A stretch of DNA of 64,000 nucleotides from Nesterenkonia sp. Act20 (GCF_019173455.1 NZ_JADPQH010000001.1:1332391-1396390), one strand, 5' to 3'; counted from the stretch's first letter, positions 35,861-45,367 are shown. The notes: generated by a model from the sequence alone, not told the origin. Numbers and translations are program-made.

Positions 35861-36676
35861 TCACTGAGTGACGTCTTCGCCGAAGTACTTCTCGGAGATC
35901 TCAGCCAGCGTACCGTCCTCGGCGAGCGTGGCCATGGCCTCGTCCACCGCTTCGACCAGGGAGTCGCTGCCCTGGCGGAAGGTCAGTGCGGAGAAGGACT
36001 GGTCCTCGGTCTCGGCGGCGATCTTGATGTTCTCGTTGTTCTCCGTGGCCTGGTAGTCGAGGTAGGTGAGCTTGTCGTTGACGGTGGCGTCCACACGGCC
36101 CTGCTCGAGCAGCGTCACCGACTGCGCCCAGCCCTCCACTGCTTCGACGTCGGCACCTGACTCAGTGGCGAGCTCGTACCAGTTCGACGTCAGCGACTGC
36201 GCAGTGGTGGCCCCGTCGAGGTCCTCGAAGCTGGTGATGTCCTCGTTCTCCTCCAGGGTGACGATCACGCCGTTGGAGACGGTGTAGGGCTCGGAGAACT
36301 GGTAGCTCTCCTCGCGGTCATCGGTGATCGAGACCTGATTGGCGATGACGTCGAAGCGGGCCGATTCCAGTCCGGTGAACATGGCGTCCCACTGAGTCTC
36401 TTCGAACTCGACATCGACGCCGAGCTCCTCGCCCACTGCGGAGGCGATCTCCACGTCGAATCCGGTGAGCTCTCCGGAGCCGTCTTCGTGGTAGCTGAAG
36501 GGCCGGTAGGTCCCTTCGGTGCCCACGGTCAGCACGCCGGCCTCCTGGACCTCCTCGAGGCTCAGACCTGAGGCGGACTCGCCGTCGTTCTGGGCATCCT
36601 CGCCTCCGCCGCAGGAGGCGAGAGTCAGTGCCGCAGCGGCAGAGATCGCGAGAGTGGAGAGCAGGCGTGTGGTCAT
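35861..36676 (-). CDS. Amino acid ABC transporter substrate-binding lipoprotein
   Basis: A 271-residue family-3 solute-binding protein with lipobox TLASCGGGE (Cys22). LTVGTEGTYRPFSYHEDGSG, GFDVEIASAVGEELGVDVEF, DAMFTGLESARFDVIANQVSIT and LAEISEKYFGEDVTQ fit the FliY/TcyA-like cystine and polar amino acid binders. ATG 36676 gives a proper signal peptide; the longer frame from 36742 does not. First gene of a three-gene importer operon. Confidence 0.9.
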   Translation of the reverse strand: MTTRLLSTLAISAAAALTLASCGGGEDAQNDGESASGLSLEEVQEAGVLTVGTEGTYRPFSYHEDGSGELTGFDVEIASAVGEELGVDVEFEETQWDAMFTGLESARFDVIANQVSITDDREESYQFSEPYTVSNGVIVTLEENEDITSFEDLDGATTAQSLTSNWYELATESGADVEAVEGWAQSVTLLEQGRVDATVNDKLTYLDYQATENNENIKIAAETEDQSFSALTFRQGSDSLVEAVDEAMATLAEDGTLAEISEKYFGEDVTQ

Positions 36677-36820
36677 TGAGATTCCCTTGATTCGGCACCC
36701 CGTGTGGGCGGCGCGCAGACATGATCGGTCGCGGACAGGCACAGAACGCTATCACCCGCCCCCGGCGACTCCGGGCCCTCTGTTACGCCATACGTCGCCG
36801 CGCACCGGTAGCCTGTGCCG

Positions 36821-37315
36821 ATGCGCATCTGGAGCCTCCATCCCGGCCATCTCGACCGTCAGGGACTCGTCGCCTGTTGGCGGGAGACGCTTCTGGCACA
36901 GGCCGTGCTGAGCGGACGCACCAAGGGGTACCTCGATCATCCGCAGCTTCTTCGTTTCCGCGCGCAGGCCGATCCGCTTGCCGCTGTCGGACGTTATCTG
37001 CAGGGCGTCGCGGAGGAGGCGGATGTCAGGGGCTACCGCTTCAATCGCAGCAAGATCATTCACTCGAAGACCGACACCGGAGAGGCGATCGACGTCACGG
37101 CGGGCCAGCTTGCGCTGGAATGGGAGCACCTCGCCGCGAAGCTGGAGCGGCGCTCCCCGGAGAAGGCTCGCGCGAACCAGCTCGCAGCGCAGCGGCAGAC
37201 GCCGGCCCGGCCGGTGCCCGCTCCGCACCCGATGATGCGTGTCATCCCCGGGGGCGTGGAGCCCTGGGAACGCGCGTCACCGGGAACGGAGGGCATAACA
37301 CCGCCGTCGAGCTGA
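36821..37315 (+). CDS. Pyrimidine dimer DNA glycosylase/endonuclease V-like protein
   Basis: 164 residues starting MRIWSLHPGHLDRQGLVACW, then RETLLAQAVLSGRTKGYLDH and HPQLLRFR, the highly conserved core of the Pyr_excise (PF03013) family related to T4 endonuclease V, which cuts at UV-induced pyrimidine dimers. The T4 Thr2 nucleophile position is Arg here, as in many bacterial relatives, so activity is uncertain. The C-terminal 35 residues are Pro-rich and probably disordered. Single gene between two divergent or convergent transporter operons. Confidence 0.82.
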   Translation: MRIWSLHPGHLDRQGLVACWRETLLAQAVLSGRTKGYLDHPQLLRFRAQADPLAAVGRYLQGVAEEADVRGYRFNRSKIIHSKTDTGEAIDVTAGQLALEWEHLAAKLERRSPEKARANQLAAQRQTPARPVPAPHPMMRVIPGGVEPWERASPGTEGITPPSS

Positions 37316-37341
37316 TCAGCCGCGCGGGCCTGCTCAACGCA

Positions 37342-38196
37342 TCAGAAGGCGGGAGTCAGCGTCACGTCGTGCTCCTCAACCAGGAAGTCACGCACCTCGT
37401 CGCTGGTCATCGCATCCTCGAGTACTTGGATCTTCTCGCTGTCGAGGTCCGCCTCGTTCGCCACCAGGGAGATCGCGAAGCGTTCGTCGACGTTCTCCTC
37501 GACAGCGATGGCGTCTTCAGGGGTGAGCCCGAGGCTGCCGATATAGGTGGGGTAGTTGAAGACCGCCGCGATGCCGTCCTCCTCATAGGCCGAGGTGAGG
37601 TTGAGCAGGTCGACCTGTACCCACTCGATGTTCTTCGGGTTCTCCTCGACATCGGCCAACGTGGCCTCGAACCCGATCCCCTCTGGAAGTGTGATCAGAC
37701 CCTGGTCTGCCAGGATCGCCAGCGCGCGTCCCTCATTGGAAGCGTCGTTCGGCAGGCCGATCTGGGAACCCTCAGGGATCTCGTCGAGGGAATCGTAGTC
37801 CTGGGAGTAGAAGCCCACACGCGCGTTGTAGATCGGCGCTACGACGGCGAGCTCGGCGTCGTTGGCCTCGTTGTAGGCCTGCATATATGGCTCATGCTGG
37901 GCGAAGTTGGCGTCCACTTCTCCATCGGCAAGGAGCCGGTTGTACTGGACGTTGTCGCTGACCTGCACCAGTTCAATGGTGTAGCCCTCGGCCTCGGCGA
38001 CCTCGGCGGCGGCTTCGACAACGTCGGTCATCGGGGTGGTGTGCGAGGCCACCTGGATGAGCGTGTCGTCACCTGAGGCTTCGCCCGCCCCCTGGGACTC
38101 TTCCCCAGAACAGGCGGCGGTGGCGAACAGCGCCAGAGCGACGGCAGCGGCGCTCAGTGCACGGACGGGACGGTTCTGCGGGGATTCGGCGTTCAA
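37342..38196 (-). CDS. metQ: Methionine ABC transporter substrate-binding lipoprotein
   Basis: A 284-residue NlpA/MetQ lipoprotein, lipobox TAACSGEE (Cys29). QVASHTTPMTDVVEAAAEVA, NVQYNRLLADGEVDANFAQH and RVGFYSQDYDSLDEIPEGSQ are MetQ-family features. I favour the TTG at 38196, which has GAGGAG four bases upstream and gives a normal signal peptide; an ATG at 38247 would add 17 residues. Downstream of metN-metI on the same strand, 102 bases after metI. Confidence 0.9.
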   Translation of the reverse strand: MNAESPQNRPVRALSAAAVALALFATAACSGEESQGAGEASGDDTLIQVASHTTPMTDVVEAAAEVAEAEGYTIELVQVSDNVQYNRLLADGEVDANFAQHEPYMQAYNEANDAELAVVAPIYNARVGFYSQDYDSLDEIPEGSQIGLPNDASNEGRALAILADQGLITLPEGIGFEATLADVEENPKNIEWVQVDLLNLTSAYEEDGIAAVFNYPTYIGSLGLTPEDAIAVEENVDERFAISLVANEADLDSEKIQVLEDAMTSDEVRDFLVEEHDVTLTPAF

Positions 38197-38298
38197 GGTT
38201 CTCCTCGATCGGGATGGACGGACCTGGTCCAGGTCCGTATAGATCAACGACTCAGCCGCGCCGGTTATGCCGGGTGCGCCGGTCGTGACAGGTGTGTC

Positions 38299-38976
38299 TC
38301 AGCGCGAGCGATGATCCAGCGCCATCGAAAGTCTGGTCCCGAAGGCTTGAATCAGCATCACGATGACCACGATCACCGCGATGGTCACGTACATGATGTC
38401 GTATTCATAGCGCTGGTATCCGTAGCGGATGGCGAAGTCGCCGACGCCCCCGCCGCCGACCACCCCCATGATGGTGGAGTAGGAGATCATCGAGATCGTC
38501 ACGGTGGTCAGCGAGAGCACCAGTCCGGAGCGCGCCTCGGGGTAGAGGAAGCGGGTGACGAGCTGCGACGTGCTCGCTCCGAGCGAATCGGCCAGCTCCA
38601 CGGTGGCCTGCGGCACCTCCACCAGCGTCTGCTCCGCCCACCGCGCGTAGAGCGCGACGGCGACGAAGGAGAGCGGAACGGCCGCCGCCGTGGTGCCGAA
38701 GGAGGTGCCCACGGCCCAGCGGGTGAAAGGAATCAGCGCCACCACGAAGAGCAGGAACGGCACGGAGCGCACGACGTTGACGAACCCGTTGAGCCCCGCG
38801 TAGAGCCAGCCGCGCTCCTTGGGTCCACCCCGGCGTGAAAGGTACATTCCGGTGCCCACGGGCAGCCCGATCAACACTGCGGCAAGCAGCGACCACCCCA
38901 GCATCGCCCCGGTTTCCAGGATGGAGGTGATGATCTCGCCCTGGTACCTCGCGAGCCGCTCGCCGAACTCGTTCAT
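38299..38976 (-). CDS. metI: Methionine ABC transporter permease
   Basis: A 225-residue permease with five helices. NVVRSVPFLLFVVALIPFTR, QATVELADSLGASTSQLVTR (EAA loop) and the C-terminal GGGGVGDFAIRYGYQRYEYD are MetI signatures. Overlaps metN by four bases (ATGA). Confidence 0.93.
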   Translation of the reverse strand: MNEFGERLARYQGEIITSILETGAMLGWSLLAAVLIGLPVGTGMYLSRRGGPKERGWLYAGLNGFVNVVRSVPFLLFVVALIPFTRWAVGTSFGTTAAAVPLSFVAVALYARWAEQTLVEVPQATVELADSLGASTSQLVTRFLYPEARSGLVLSLTTVTISMISYSTIMGVVGGGGVGDFAIRYGYQRYEYDIMYVTIAVIVVIVMLIQAFGTRLSMALDHRSR

Positions 38977-39833
38977 TGCTGACCCCCTTCGAGGTAGCGC
39001 CGGGCGCGCTCGGAGTAGGAGTTGAAGCGCTCCCGCGCTTCGGGTGCCGCGATGTCCACGACTCCGGTGAGCCGTCCCGACTCGAGGATGGCGGCCCGGT
39101 CACAGGCTCCGCGGATGACCTCCAGCTCGTGGCTGACCACGACGATCGAGGTGTCCATCTCCTGGCGCACGCGCAGCAGGGTGGCCATCACCTCATCGGT
39201 GTGCTGACTGTCCAGTGAGGAGGTCGGTTCATCGCAGAGCAGGATGTCGGGTTCGTTCACCAGTGCACGGGCGATGGCCACGCGCTGCTTCTCGCCGCCG
39301 CTGAGCTGGGCGGGGTGCTTCGCGGCGTGGGCGCCCATGTTCACGAAGTCCAGCATCTCGAGGGCGCGCTCCCTGGGCGCCCCCCGGCCACTCGTCGCTG
39401 CCGCCCCCCGGCCACTCGTCTCTGCCGACCCGCGGCCGGTGGCTTCCGTCGATGCGCGGCTGTTCGACCCGGGCATCCCGCGGCGCCGATGCAGACTCAG
39501 CGGCAGCGCGACGTTGGCGGCGACGGTCTTGTTCGCCAGCAGGTTGAACTGCTGGAAGATCATGCCGATCCGGCGCCGCTGGAGGCGCTTCTCCGCAGGC
39601 CGCAGGGCGGCGAGGTCGACGCCGTTGACCCTGACGACGCCCGAGGTGGGCGCCTCCAGGGCGTTGATCAGCCGCAGCAGCGTGGACTTCCCGGAACCTG
39701 ACTCCCCCACGACGCCGAAGATCTCGGCCTCATCGATGCTGAGGCTGATGTCGTGCAGGGCGTGCACGGACTTGCCCCTGCCGGTGGCTGAGCGCTGGGT
39801 GAAAGTCTTGTTGACCTGGTCGAACTCGATCAT
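38973..39833 (-). CDS. metN: Methionine ABC transporter ATP-binding protein with repeat insertion
   Basis: The 286-residue ATPase: Walker A GESGSGKSTLLRLINALE, Q-loop MIFQQFNLLANKTVAANV, signature LSGGEKQRVAIARAL, Walker B ILLCDEPTSSLDSQHT, switch VVSHELEV. It lacks the C-terminal ACT-like regulatory domain seen in E. coli MetN, so substrate feedback through that domain is not expected. Between the Q-loop and the signature it carries about 30 extra Gly/Arg/Ala/Ser/Thr residues built from SGRGAAAT-like repeats. No ribosome-binding site precedes ATG 39833; it follows the flavodoxin gene by 19 bases. Confidence 0.92.
   Translation of the reverse strand: MIEFDQVNKTFTQRSATGRGKSVHALHDISLSIDEAEIFGVVGESGSGKSTLLRLINALEAPTSGVVRVNGVDLAALRPAEKRLQRRRIGMIFQQFNLLANKTVAANVALPLSLHRRRGMPGSNSRASTEATGRGSAETSGRGAAATSGRGAPRERALEMLDFVNMGAHAAKHPAQLSGGEKQRVAIARALVNEPDILLCDEPTSSLDSQHTDEVMATLLRVRQEMDTSIVVVSHELEVIRGACDRAAILESGRLTGVVDIAAPEARERFNSYSERARRYLEGGQQ
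39379..39450. repeat. 24-base tandem repeats inside metN
   Basis: Two copies of a 24-base unit (39379-39402 and 39403-39426) differ at one base; a degenerate third follows to 39450. They encode the SGRGAAAT-type insertion. Confidence 0.8.
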
Positions 39834-39852
39834 CGAGGAGAAGACGGCGGAA

Positions 39853-40329
39853 TCAGCTCAGGCCGTAGGCCAGCAGCGACCGGGACCAGTCCTCGATCCC
39901 CGGCCAGTCACGCAGGTCGGCATTCTCGGGTGCCTTGGCGACCTTGAGCATCATCTTCTCGAGGAAGCTGAGCTTCTCCGCGTCGATGGCTCCCCGGAAA
40001 TAGGTGACCTCCCGGTGCGGGTAGCTGCGCAGCTGCTCGGCCAGTTCCGGGGCGAGGCTGGGCCCGCCGCCCACGGCGAAGAGGAACAGCGGCTTGCCGG
40101 CCAGCTCGGTCTGGTTCGCCTCGAGGAACAGTCTCCCGGGACCCCAGAGCTTCTGCTGGTACACCGGGATGCCGAGCACGACGTTGTCCGTCTCGTAGAG
40201 CCAGGCGCTCGCGTCGGAGACATCCTTGACATGCGCGGAGACACCGCGGTTCTGCAGCGTGGAGGCGATGTGCTCACCGATCTCCGCGGTGGACCCATGC
40301 TTGCTCGCGACAACGACCATCGTGGTCAT
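39853..40329 (-). CDS. Flavodoxin-domain protein
   Basis: A 158-residue protein with the FMN phosphate-binding loop VVVASKHGSTAEIGEHIA at the N terminus and VVLGIPVYQQKLWGPGRLFL, LFLFAVGGGPS downstream. It resembles flavodoxin-like proteins related to menaquinone-dependent protoporphyrinogen oxidase (HemG). Electron-transfer partner unknown. Upstream of metN by 19 bases, so possibly co-transcribed. Confidence 0.82.
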   Translation of the reverse strand: MTTMVVVASKHGSTAEIGEHIASTLQNRGVSAHVKDVSDASAWLYETDNVVLGIPVYQQKLWGPGRLFLEANQTELAGKPLFLFAVGGGPSLAPELAEQLRSYPHREVTYFRGAIDAEKLSFLEKMMLKVAKAPENADLRDWPGIEDWSRSLLAYGLS

Positions 40330-40423
40330 AGTTCAACCGCCTTCTTCGCAGAAAATCTGGTTCGCCCATGAGCTTACCAACGCCAGGCCCAGGTCGGGAC
40401 GGGCAGGGCGTTCTCAGCTGCGC

Positions 40424-42391
40424 TCAGCGCACTCCGCGCAGGTCCAGAGTGAGCTCGGTCTGCGCCCCGTCCTCGAGTCGGACCGGGATGCCCCAGTCCT
40501 GCTGATAGAGGTGGCAGGCTGCGTGCATCGGGATCTCTTCCCCGGGCGAACCGTCACAGGCAGCGGCACGGGCGGTGATGTGCAGCACGCCTTCGGCGAC
40601 CTCGGGGTTCAGCCGCAGAGTGCGGTGCAGGCCCTCGGAGTTTCCGCCGCCGTCCAGCAGCAGGTTCTCGGGGGAGGAGGAGATCTTCAGCTGGGTCGGA
40701 TCACCCCAGCGGTCATCCAGTTTCTGGCCTGTGGGGGCGGCGAAGCCGATGTCCAGGGAGAATTCCCCGGGAGCCACCGCGGTGGTGGGGCGCTGGGTCT
40801 GCGACGCTCCTTCATCCACGCTCAGGTAGTCCTCGGGGATCGCGATGCGGACCAGCTCGTGGGCGTTGGTCTCCACGACGAGCAGGCCGGTGCCGTCGGC
40901 GTCGAGGAGCACGTCTGAGGGTTCCTTGAGCCCGCGGGCGACCGTGGACACCTCGGCGGCCACGGTGGTGCCGTCGGCGGCCAGGTGCTCGCCGCGGTAG
41001 CGCCTGATCGCGCCGTTGTAGGTGTCGGCCACCAGGACCGAGCCGTCCGGCAGTGCGGTGACGCCCAGCGGGTGCTGCAGGCGGGCCTGCCCCGGCTCGC
41101 CGTCGCGGAAGCCGAAGTCGAACAGGCCTTCGCCCACCACGGTCTCCACGGCGGGCTGCGCGGCCGCGGCGCCGGTCCGGATGACGCGCAGCGAGGAGGT
41201 CTCGGAGTCAGCGATCCAGATATCGCCTGCGGCATCCTCGGTGAGTCCCGAGGTCTGCGCGAACCAGGCCGCGTCCGCCTCGGCGTCGAGGAGTCCCTCG
41301 AGCCCGGTGCCGGCGAAGATGGACAGTTCGCCGGTGCGTGGATCGAAGGTGAAAATCTGATGGGTCCCCGCCATCGCGACGACGACGAGGCCGAGGGTCT
41401 CGGACCACAGCACGTCCCAGGGCGAGGACAGCGAGACGTTCAGCGGGTCGAGCCCCAATGATCCGGATTCGACGGCTCCGGCCCGGGCGCGCTCGGCGTC
41501 GAGCAGCCGCTGGACGCCGTTGCCGGCGAGCGTGGTGACCTCGCCGGTGGAGGTGTTGATGCCGCGGAGGCGGTGATTCACCGTGTCCGCGACCACGATG
41601 TCGTAGCCGACCTGGGCGCTGAGCGCCTCCGGGAGAACAGTCAAACCCTGCGGCTCGTTGAACCGTGCGTCATCGGCCACGCCGTCGTGGTGACCCTTCT
41701 CCTGGTCCTCGCCGCCGCCCCAGGAGCGGACGACGGTCTGCAGGTCCGGGTCAAGCTCGACGATTCGGTGGTGACCGGTGTCCGAGACCAGGAAGTTCCC
41801 GAGCGAGTCCTGCTGCCCGCCGAGCGCGCGGGAAACCGGAACGGCCTTGCCGGGGAAGCGCAGCGTGCGGGAGACCGGCTCGGGGGGCACATAGGGGCCG
41901 TCACCACGGTGCAGCGTCCCCTTGGCCTCATGCTCAGCGGCAAGCTCCTCGACCAGCGAGGTCAGCCCGGCCACGTGTCCCTCTCCGGCAAGCGACGCCG
42001 CGATGTATCCCTGCGGATCGACGACGACGAGGGTCGGCCAGGCACGGGCCGAGTAGGCCTGCCAGGTCACCAGGTTGGGGTCATCGAGCACCGGGTGGGC
42101 GATCTCGTAGCGCTCCACTGCTGCGGCGAGCGCATCGGGATCCGCCTCGTGCTCGAACTTCGGAGAGTGGACGCCGACGGTGACCAGTACGTCTCTGAAG
42201 CGCTCCTCGAGCGGGCGAAGCTCATCGAGGACGTGCAGGCAGTTGATGCAGCAGAAGGTCCAGAAGTCCAGAATGACGATCTTGCCGCGAAGGTCCTCCA
42301 GGGAGACCTGCTTGCCTCCGGTGTTCAGCCAGCCTCTTCCGACCAGCTCGGAAGCGCGCACACGCTCGGCGCGGCGAATCGTCTCTGTCAT
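40424..42391 (-). CDS. Thioredoxin-like / NHL-repeat protein (NHLRC2-like)
   Basis: A 655-residue protein. Residues 1-165 are a TlpA/thioredoxin fold with VILDFWTFCCINCLHVLDEL (CxxC = C48-I-N-C51) and AYSARAWPTLVVVDPQGYI (cis-Pro). Six or so NHL beta-propeller repeats follow (NFLVSDTGHHRIVELD, IVVADTVNHRLRGI, DIWIADSETSSLRVI, SVLVADTYNGAIRRY) and a C-terminal beta domain. This is the architecture of NHLRC2 proteins. No signal peptide, so cytoplasmic. ATG 42391 with AGGAG upstream. Fourth gene of the ctaG operon; a redox role is inferred from CxxC. Confidence 0.88.
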   Translation of the reverse strand: MTETIRRAERVRASELVGRGWLNTGGKQVSLEDLRGKIVILDFWTFCCINCLHVLDELRPLEERFRDVLVTVGVHSPKFEHEADPDALAAAVERYEIAHPVLDDPNLVTWQAYSARAWPTLVVVDPQGYIAASLAGEGHVAGLTSLVEELAAEHEAKGTLHRGDGPYVPPEPVSRTLRFPGKAVPVSRALGGQQDSLGNFLVSDTGHHRIVELDPDLQTVVRSWGGGEDQEKGHHDGVADDARFNEPQGLTVLPEALSAQVGYDIVVADTVNHRLRGINTSTGEVTTLAGNGVQRLLDAERARAGAVESGSLGLDPLNVSLSSPWDVLWSETLGLVVVAMAGTHQIFTFDPRTGELSIFAGTGLEGLLDAEADAAWFAQTSGLTEDAAGDIWIADSETSSLRVIRTGAAAAQPAVETVVGEGLFDFGFRDGEPGQARLQHPLGVTALPDGSVLVADTYNGAIRRYRGEHLAADGTTVAAEVSTVARGLKEPSDVLLDADGTGLLVVETNAHELVRIAIPEDYLSVDEGASQTQRPTTAVAPGEFSLDIGFAAPTGQKLDDRWGDPTQLKISSSPENLLLDGGGNSEGLHRTLRLNPEVAEGVLHITARAAACDGSPGEEIPMHAACHLYQQDWGIPVRLEDGAQTELTLDLRGVR

Positions 42392-42440
42392 GCGGGTTCT
42401 CCTGTCGGTCCTGCGGTGGTTCGTGCCGGTGCGCCCGAGA

Positions 42441-43238
42441 TCATGGTGTCTCCTCGAGCGCGGCGGCCGTTTCTGCACTGATGGCTTCGGCGATGGAGGT
42501 GAACTCCGCCGAGGCGGCCTCCTCACCTCCGGTGAAGGAGACCATGATGATGTCATCCTTCACCTGCGTGAACAGGATCTGGGCGAAAGTTGTTCCTTCA
42601 CCGGTCCTTTTCCAGGAATAGCTGATGGTCTGCTCCGGTGAAGACTCTGTTTCAGGCTCGGTGATGCTCAGCGCGTAGTCGATTCCGTCCAGGGTGAACT
42701 CCGTGTCTGCGCAGGTCTCGAGGAGCTGGCGCACGTTGTCCCGATGGACCTGGACCTGCTCGGCGTCCTGCTCGTCGGCCAGTTCGGCCAGCTCGACCGA
42801 CCCGGCTCCGGAGAAGCTCTCCGCGAAGAAGTCGGCACGCACGGTGTCCTGGCCCAGCAGCAGCGGGGAGAAGTCGACCGCGGCGAGCGGGTCGGCGCAG
42901 GAGGCAGGTGTGACTTCGACATCGGGGTCCTCCCCTGCCAGGGAATTGCCCTCGAGCAGGTCTCTATAGGATTCGGCGACCTCGGCCGAGACGAAGCCTG
43001 CCTCCGTGAAACCGAAGCTGGAGGCTCTCTCGAGTCCCGCCTGGGCGGCAGCGATGAGTCGGGGGGATCCGTTCACCTCGCCATCGCTGCTCTCAGCCTC
43101 GCCGCTCTCGGGATCGGCGCTTTCGGCCTGCTGCCCGGACTCGGGCTCCTCCGGGGCGGAGCACCCGCTCAGCAGGAGCAGCCCGCCCAGCGCGAGGACG
43201 GCGGAGCAAGAGGTCAGGAGGTTTCGGTAAGGGTTCAT
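42441..43238 (-). CDS. Putative lipoprotein of unknown function
   Basis: 265 residues with a signal peptide ending LLLSGCSAPEE (lipobox Cys26), then a very acidic Ser/Glu-rich linker and a folded domain with two conserved-looking Cys (TPASCADP, LETCADTEF). I do not recognise a family. Its ATG overlaps the ctaG stop (ATGA), so it is translationally coupled to the CtaG/CopD protein and may work with it at the outer face of the membrane. Confidence 0.75.
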   Translation of the reverse strand: MNPYRNLLTSCSAVLALGGLLLLSGCSAPEEPESGQQAESADPESGEAESSDGEVNGSPRLIAAAQAGLERASSFGFTEAGFVSAEVAESYRDLLEGNSLAGEDPDVEVTPASCADPLAAVDFSPLLLGQDTVRADFFAESFSGAGSVELAELADEQDAEQVQVHRDNVRQLLETCADTEFTLDGIDYALSITEPETESSPEQTISYSWKRTGEGTTFAQILFTQVKDDIIMVSFTGGEEAASAEFTSIAEAISAETAAALEETP

Positions 43239-45367
43239 CGCGGCTGATCCCGTTCTGCCATCTCGGCGAACATGTCGTTGTAGTCGTGCAGCTCCGCGTC
43301 CCCGGAGCGGTCAGCTTCGCGATCGAGCCGCTTGGTCTCACGTTTGTCGTCGCGCGACCAGATGACACCGGCGGCGAAGGACATCAGGATCGCGGGGATC
43401 TCTCCCAGGGCCCACATGAGCTCGCCACCGCGGTGCTGGTCCTCCAGCGCGGTGAAGCCCCAGTCGTGCCCCATATTGCCGAACCATGCCGCCTGGATGA
43501 GCTGGTCGGAACTGGTCATCGCCACCGCGAGAAACGCGTGGAAGACCATCGTGGCCAACAGGATGATCAGCCGCATCGGATGCGCGGGGCGCTGGGGCAG
43601 CGGGTCGGCTCCGATGAGCACCAGGGCGAAGATGTAGCCGGTAGCCAGGAAGTGGAAGATCATCAGCTCGTGGCCCACGTGGTAGTTGAGCACGAGCCCG
43701 AAGACGGGGGTGTAGTAGAAGAGCAGCAGCGACCCGGCGAAGTTCACCGCCGCCACGATCGGGTGCGTGACGATCTTCGAGAAGCGCGAATGCACGAGCC
43801 AGAGGATCCACTCTCGCGGCCCTCTGGTGCCGTCGGTGCGCGCCGGCAGCGAGCGCAGGGCGAGGGTCACCGGGGAGCCGAGCACGAGGAAGATGGGCGC
43901 GACCATGGTCAGCGTCATGTGCTGGATCATGTGCCCGGAGAACAGCACCATTCCATAGACCGCAGGACCCCCGGAGGTGACCCAGAGCAGCACCAGGAGA
44001 CCGAGCAGCCAGCTCGCCGTCCGCAGCACGGGCCAGTGGTCCCCGCGTCGACGCACCCTCACCATCGCCAGCACATACCAGGCGGCGAGGAAGACGATCA
44101 CCGCGACCCAGAGCCAGTCCGGGCGCCAGAGGGTGAACCAGAGACTTCCCTCGGGCTGGGGCGGGAGGTCATACCCGGTCAGCGTCCGGGCGGGGCTCGC
44201 ATCCGGGGGCAGCTCCTCCGAGACCGGAGGTGCGGTGCGCCCGAGGATCGTGCTGATCCCGATCACGGCAGACATGATCGCGACCTCCACCAGGATGAGC
44301 TGGAAGAGCATGCCGGCGGGTCGGCTTCGGCTGTGCAGCCGGGGAATGATCCAGCTGCGGTGCAGCCAGCCGATCAGCGCCAGGCCAGCAGTGGCCAGAA
44401 GCTTCGCGCAGAGCAGCAGGCCGTACTCGGTGCCCACCAGCTGGTCCAGCGATTCGATCCGCAGGCTGGCGTTGATGACCCCAGAGGCGACCACGGTCAG
44501 CAGGGCCAGCCCGGCGAGCGTGGAATAGCGACGCAGCAGCGTCTCCGTCAGGTCGGCGGAGTCGGCGCCTGCCCCGCCTCGCCCGGCAGGGCCGGTCCCG
44601 CGTCGCGCCGCCTCCCGACCGAGGCTGGGAGCCAGCAGCGCCAGGACCACGAGACCGCCCACCCAGACGACGACGCCGAGCAGGTGCAGTCCCAGCGAGT
44701 TGACCGCAGCGTAGTGATCATCTCCGGAAGCGGAGTGCCCCACCAGCGCCATGGGCAGGATGGCGGTGAGCCCGAGAAGCCCGATGAAGAACAGTCCGGC
44801 GGGGGCGCGCACCGCTGTGACCAGCGTGGTGAAGACCGCGGAGATCAGCACCACTGCGGTCCAGGCCTGCCCGTTCGCAATCGACTGGACATACCCGAAG
44901 AATCCCGAGGCGAAGGAGTCCGAGGCAGAGAGCTGGAGTCCGGAGAGGTCTGAGAAGGTGAGCACCAGCACGGCCACGGCAGCCACGGTCCAGACGACGC
45001 CCGCCAGGCCCGCAATCTGCAGGATCCGCGTGAAGATCGGGTGCTCGGCCGCGGCCTCGGTGTTCCCCAGCTTCCTGCGCTGGCGAGGTCCGCGCTGGGG
45101 CGGGACGGCGACGGCAGCCAGGATCACCGCCGCGAGGGCAGTGGCCATGGCGAGGTGGTGGATGAAGCGTGCCACCGGCAGACCCCATCGGGTCAGGGCT
45201 CCGGAGTCCGAGAGCTCTCCGGGCTCGGAGACGCCGGTGAGGACGCCCGCGATGATCAGGGCCAGCAGACCGGTGCACAGCACCGCTGCGGTCAGTGGGA
45301 GGGGTGCTCGCCAGAGATCGGCGCGAGGCCGTTCCTGGGTCGAGGTGCGCACGGTGGAGGTGCTCAC
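43235..45367 (-). CDS. CopD/CtaG fusion: copper-resistance D domain plus cytochrome c oxidase assembly protein
   Basis: 710 residues with about 15-16 hydrophobic helices. The N-terminal half (about 1-370) is CopD-like, with ARFIHHLAMATALAAVIL and LGLHLLGVVVWVGGLVVL carrying paired His/Trp. The C-terminal half is caa3-type CtaG, with GMVLFSGHMIQHMTLTMVAP, HVGHELMIFHFLATGYIF and WFGNMGHDWG. The family is involved in copper handling and oxidase copper-site assembly. GTG 45367 overlaps the upstream stop by four bases (GTGA); the longer frame to 45622 is the small gene read out of frame. Confidence 0.88.
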   Translation of the reverse strand: MSTSTVRTSTQERPRADLWRAPLPLTAAVLCTGLLALIIAGVLTGVSEPGELSDSGALTRWGLPVARFIHHLAMATALAAVILAAVAVPPQRGPRQRRKLGNTEAAAEHPIFTRILQIAGLAGVVWTVAAVAVLVLTFSDLSGLQLSASDSFASGFFGYVQSIANGQAWTAVVLISAVFTTLVTAVRAPAGLFFIGLLGLTAILPMALVGHSASGDDHYAAVNSLGLHLLGVVVWVGGLVVLALLAPSLGREAARRGTGPAGRGGAGADSADLTETLLRRYSTLAGLALLTVVASGVINASLRIESLDQLVGTEYGLLLCAKLLATAGLALIGWLHRSWIIPRLHSRSRPAGMLFQLILVEVAIMSAVIGISTILGRTAPPVSEELPPDASPARTLTGYDLPPQPEGSLWFTLWRPDWLWVAVIVFLAAWYVLAMVRVRRRGDHWPVLRTASWLLGLLVLLWVTSGGPAVYGMVLFSGHMIQHMTLTMVAPIFLVLGSPVTLALRSLPARTDGTRGPREWILWLVHSRFSKIVTHPIVAAVNFAGSLLLFYYTPVFGLVLNYHVGHELMIFHFLATGYIFALVLIGADPLPQRPAHPMRLIILLATMVFHAFLAVAMTSSDQLIQAAWFGNMGHDWGFTALEDQHRGGELMWALGEIPAILMSFAAGVIWSRDDKRETKRLDREADRSGDAELHDYNDMFAEMAERDQPR

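Noticed and set aside
38197-39852. S-box, SAM-II or T-box type leader for the met transport genes
   Set aside because: I looked for SAM-riboswitch core motifs before metN and metQ and saw none; gaps are too short or unstructured.
43286-44953. A 555-codon plus-strand frame opposite ctaG
   Set aside because: His/Arg/Gln/Glu-rich shadow of a membrane protein gene; no start context or domains.
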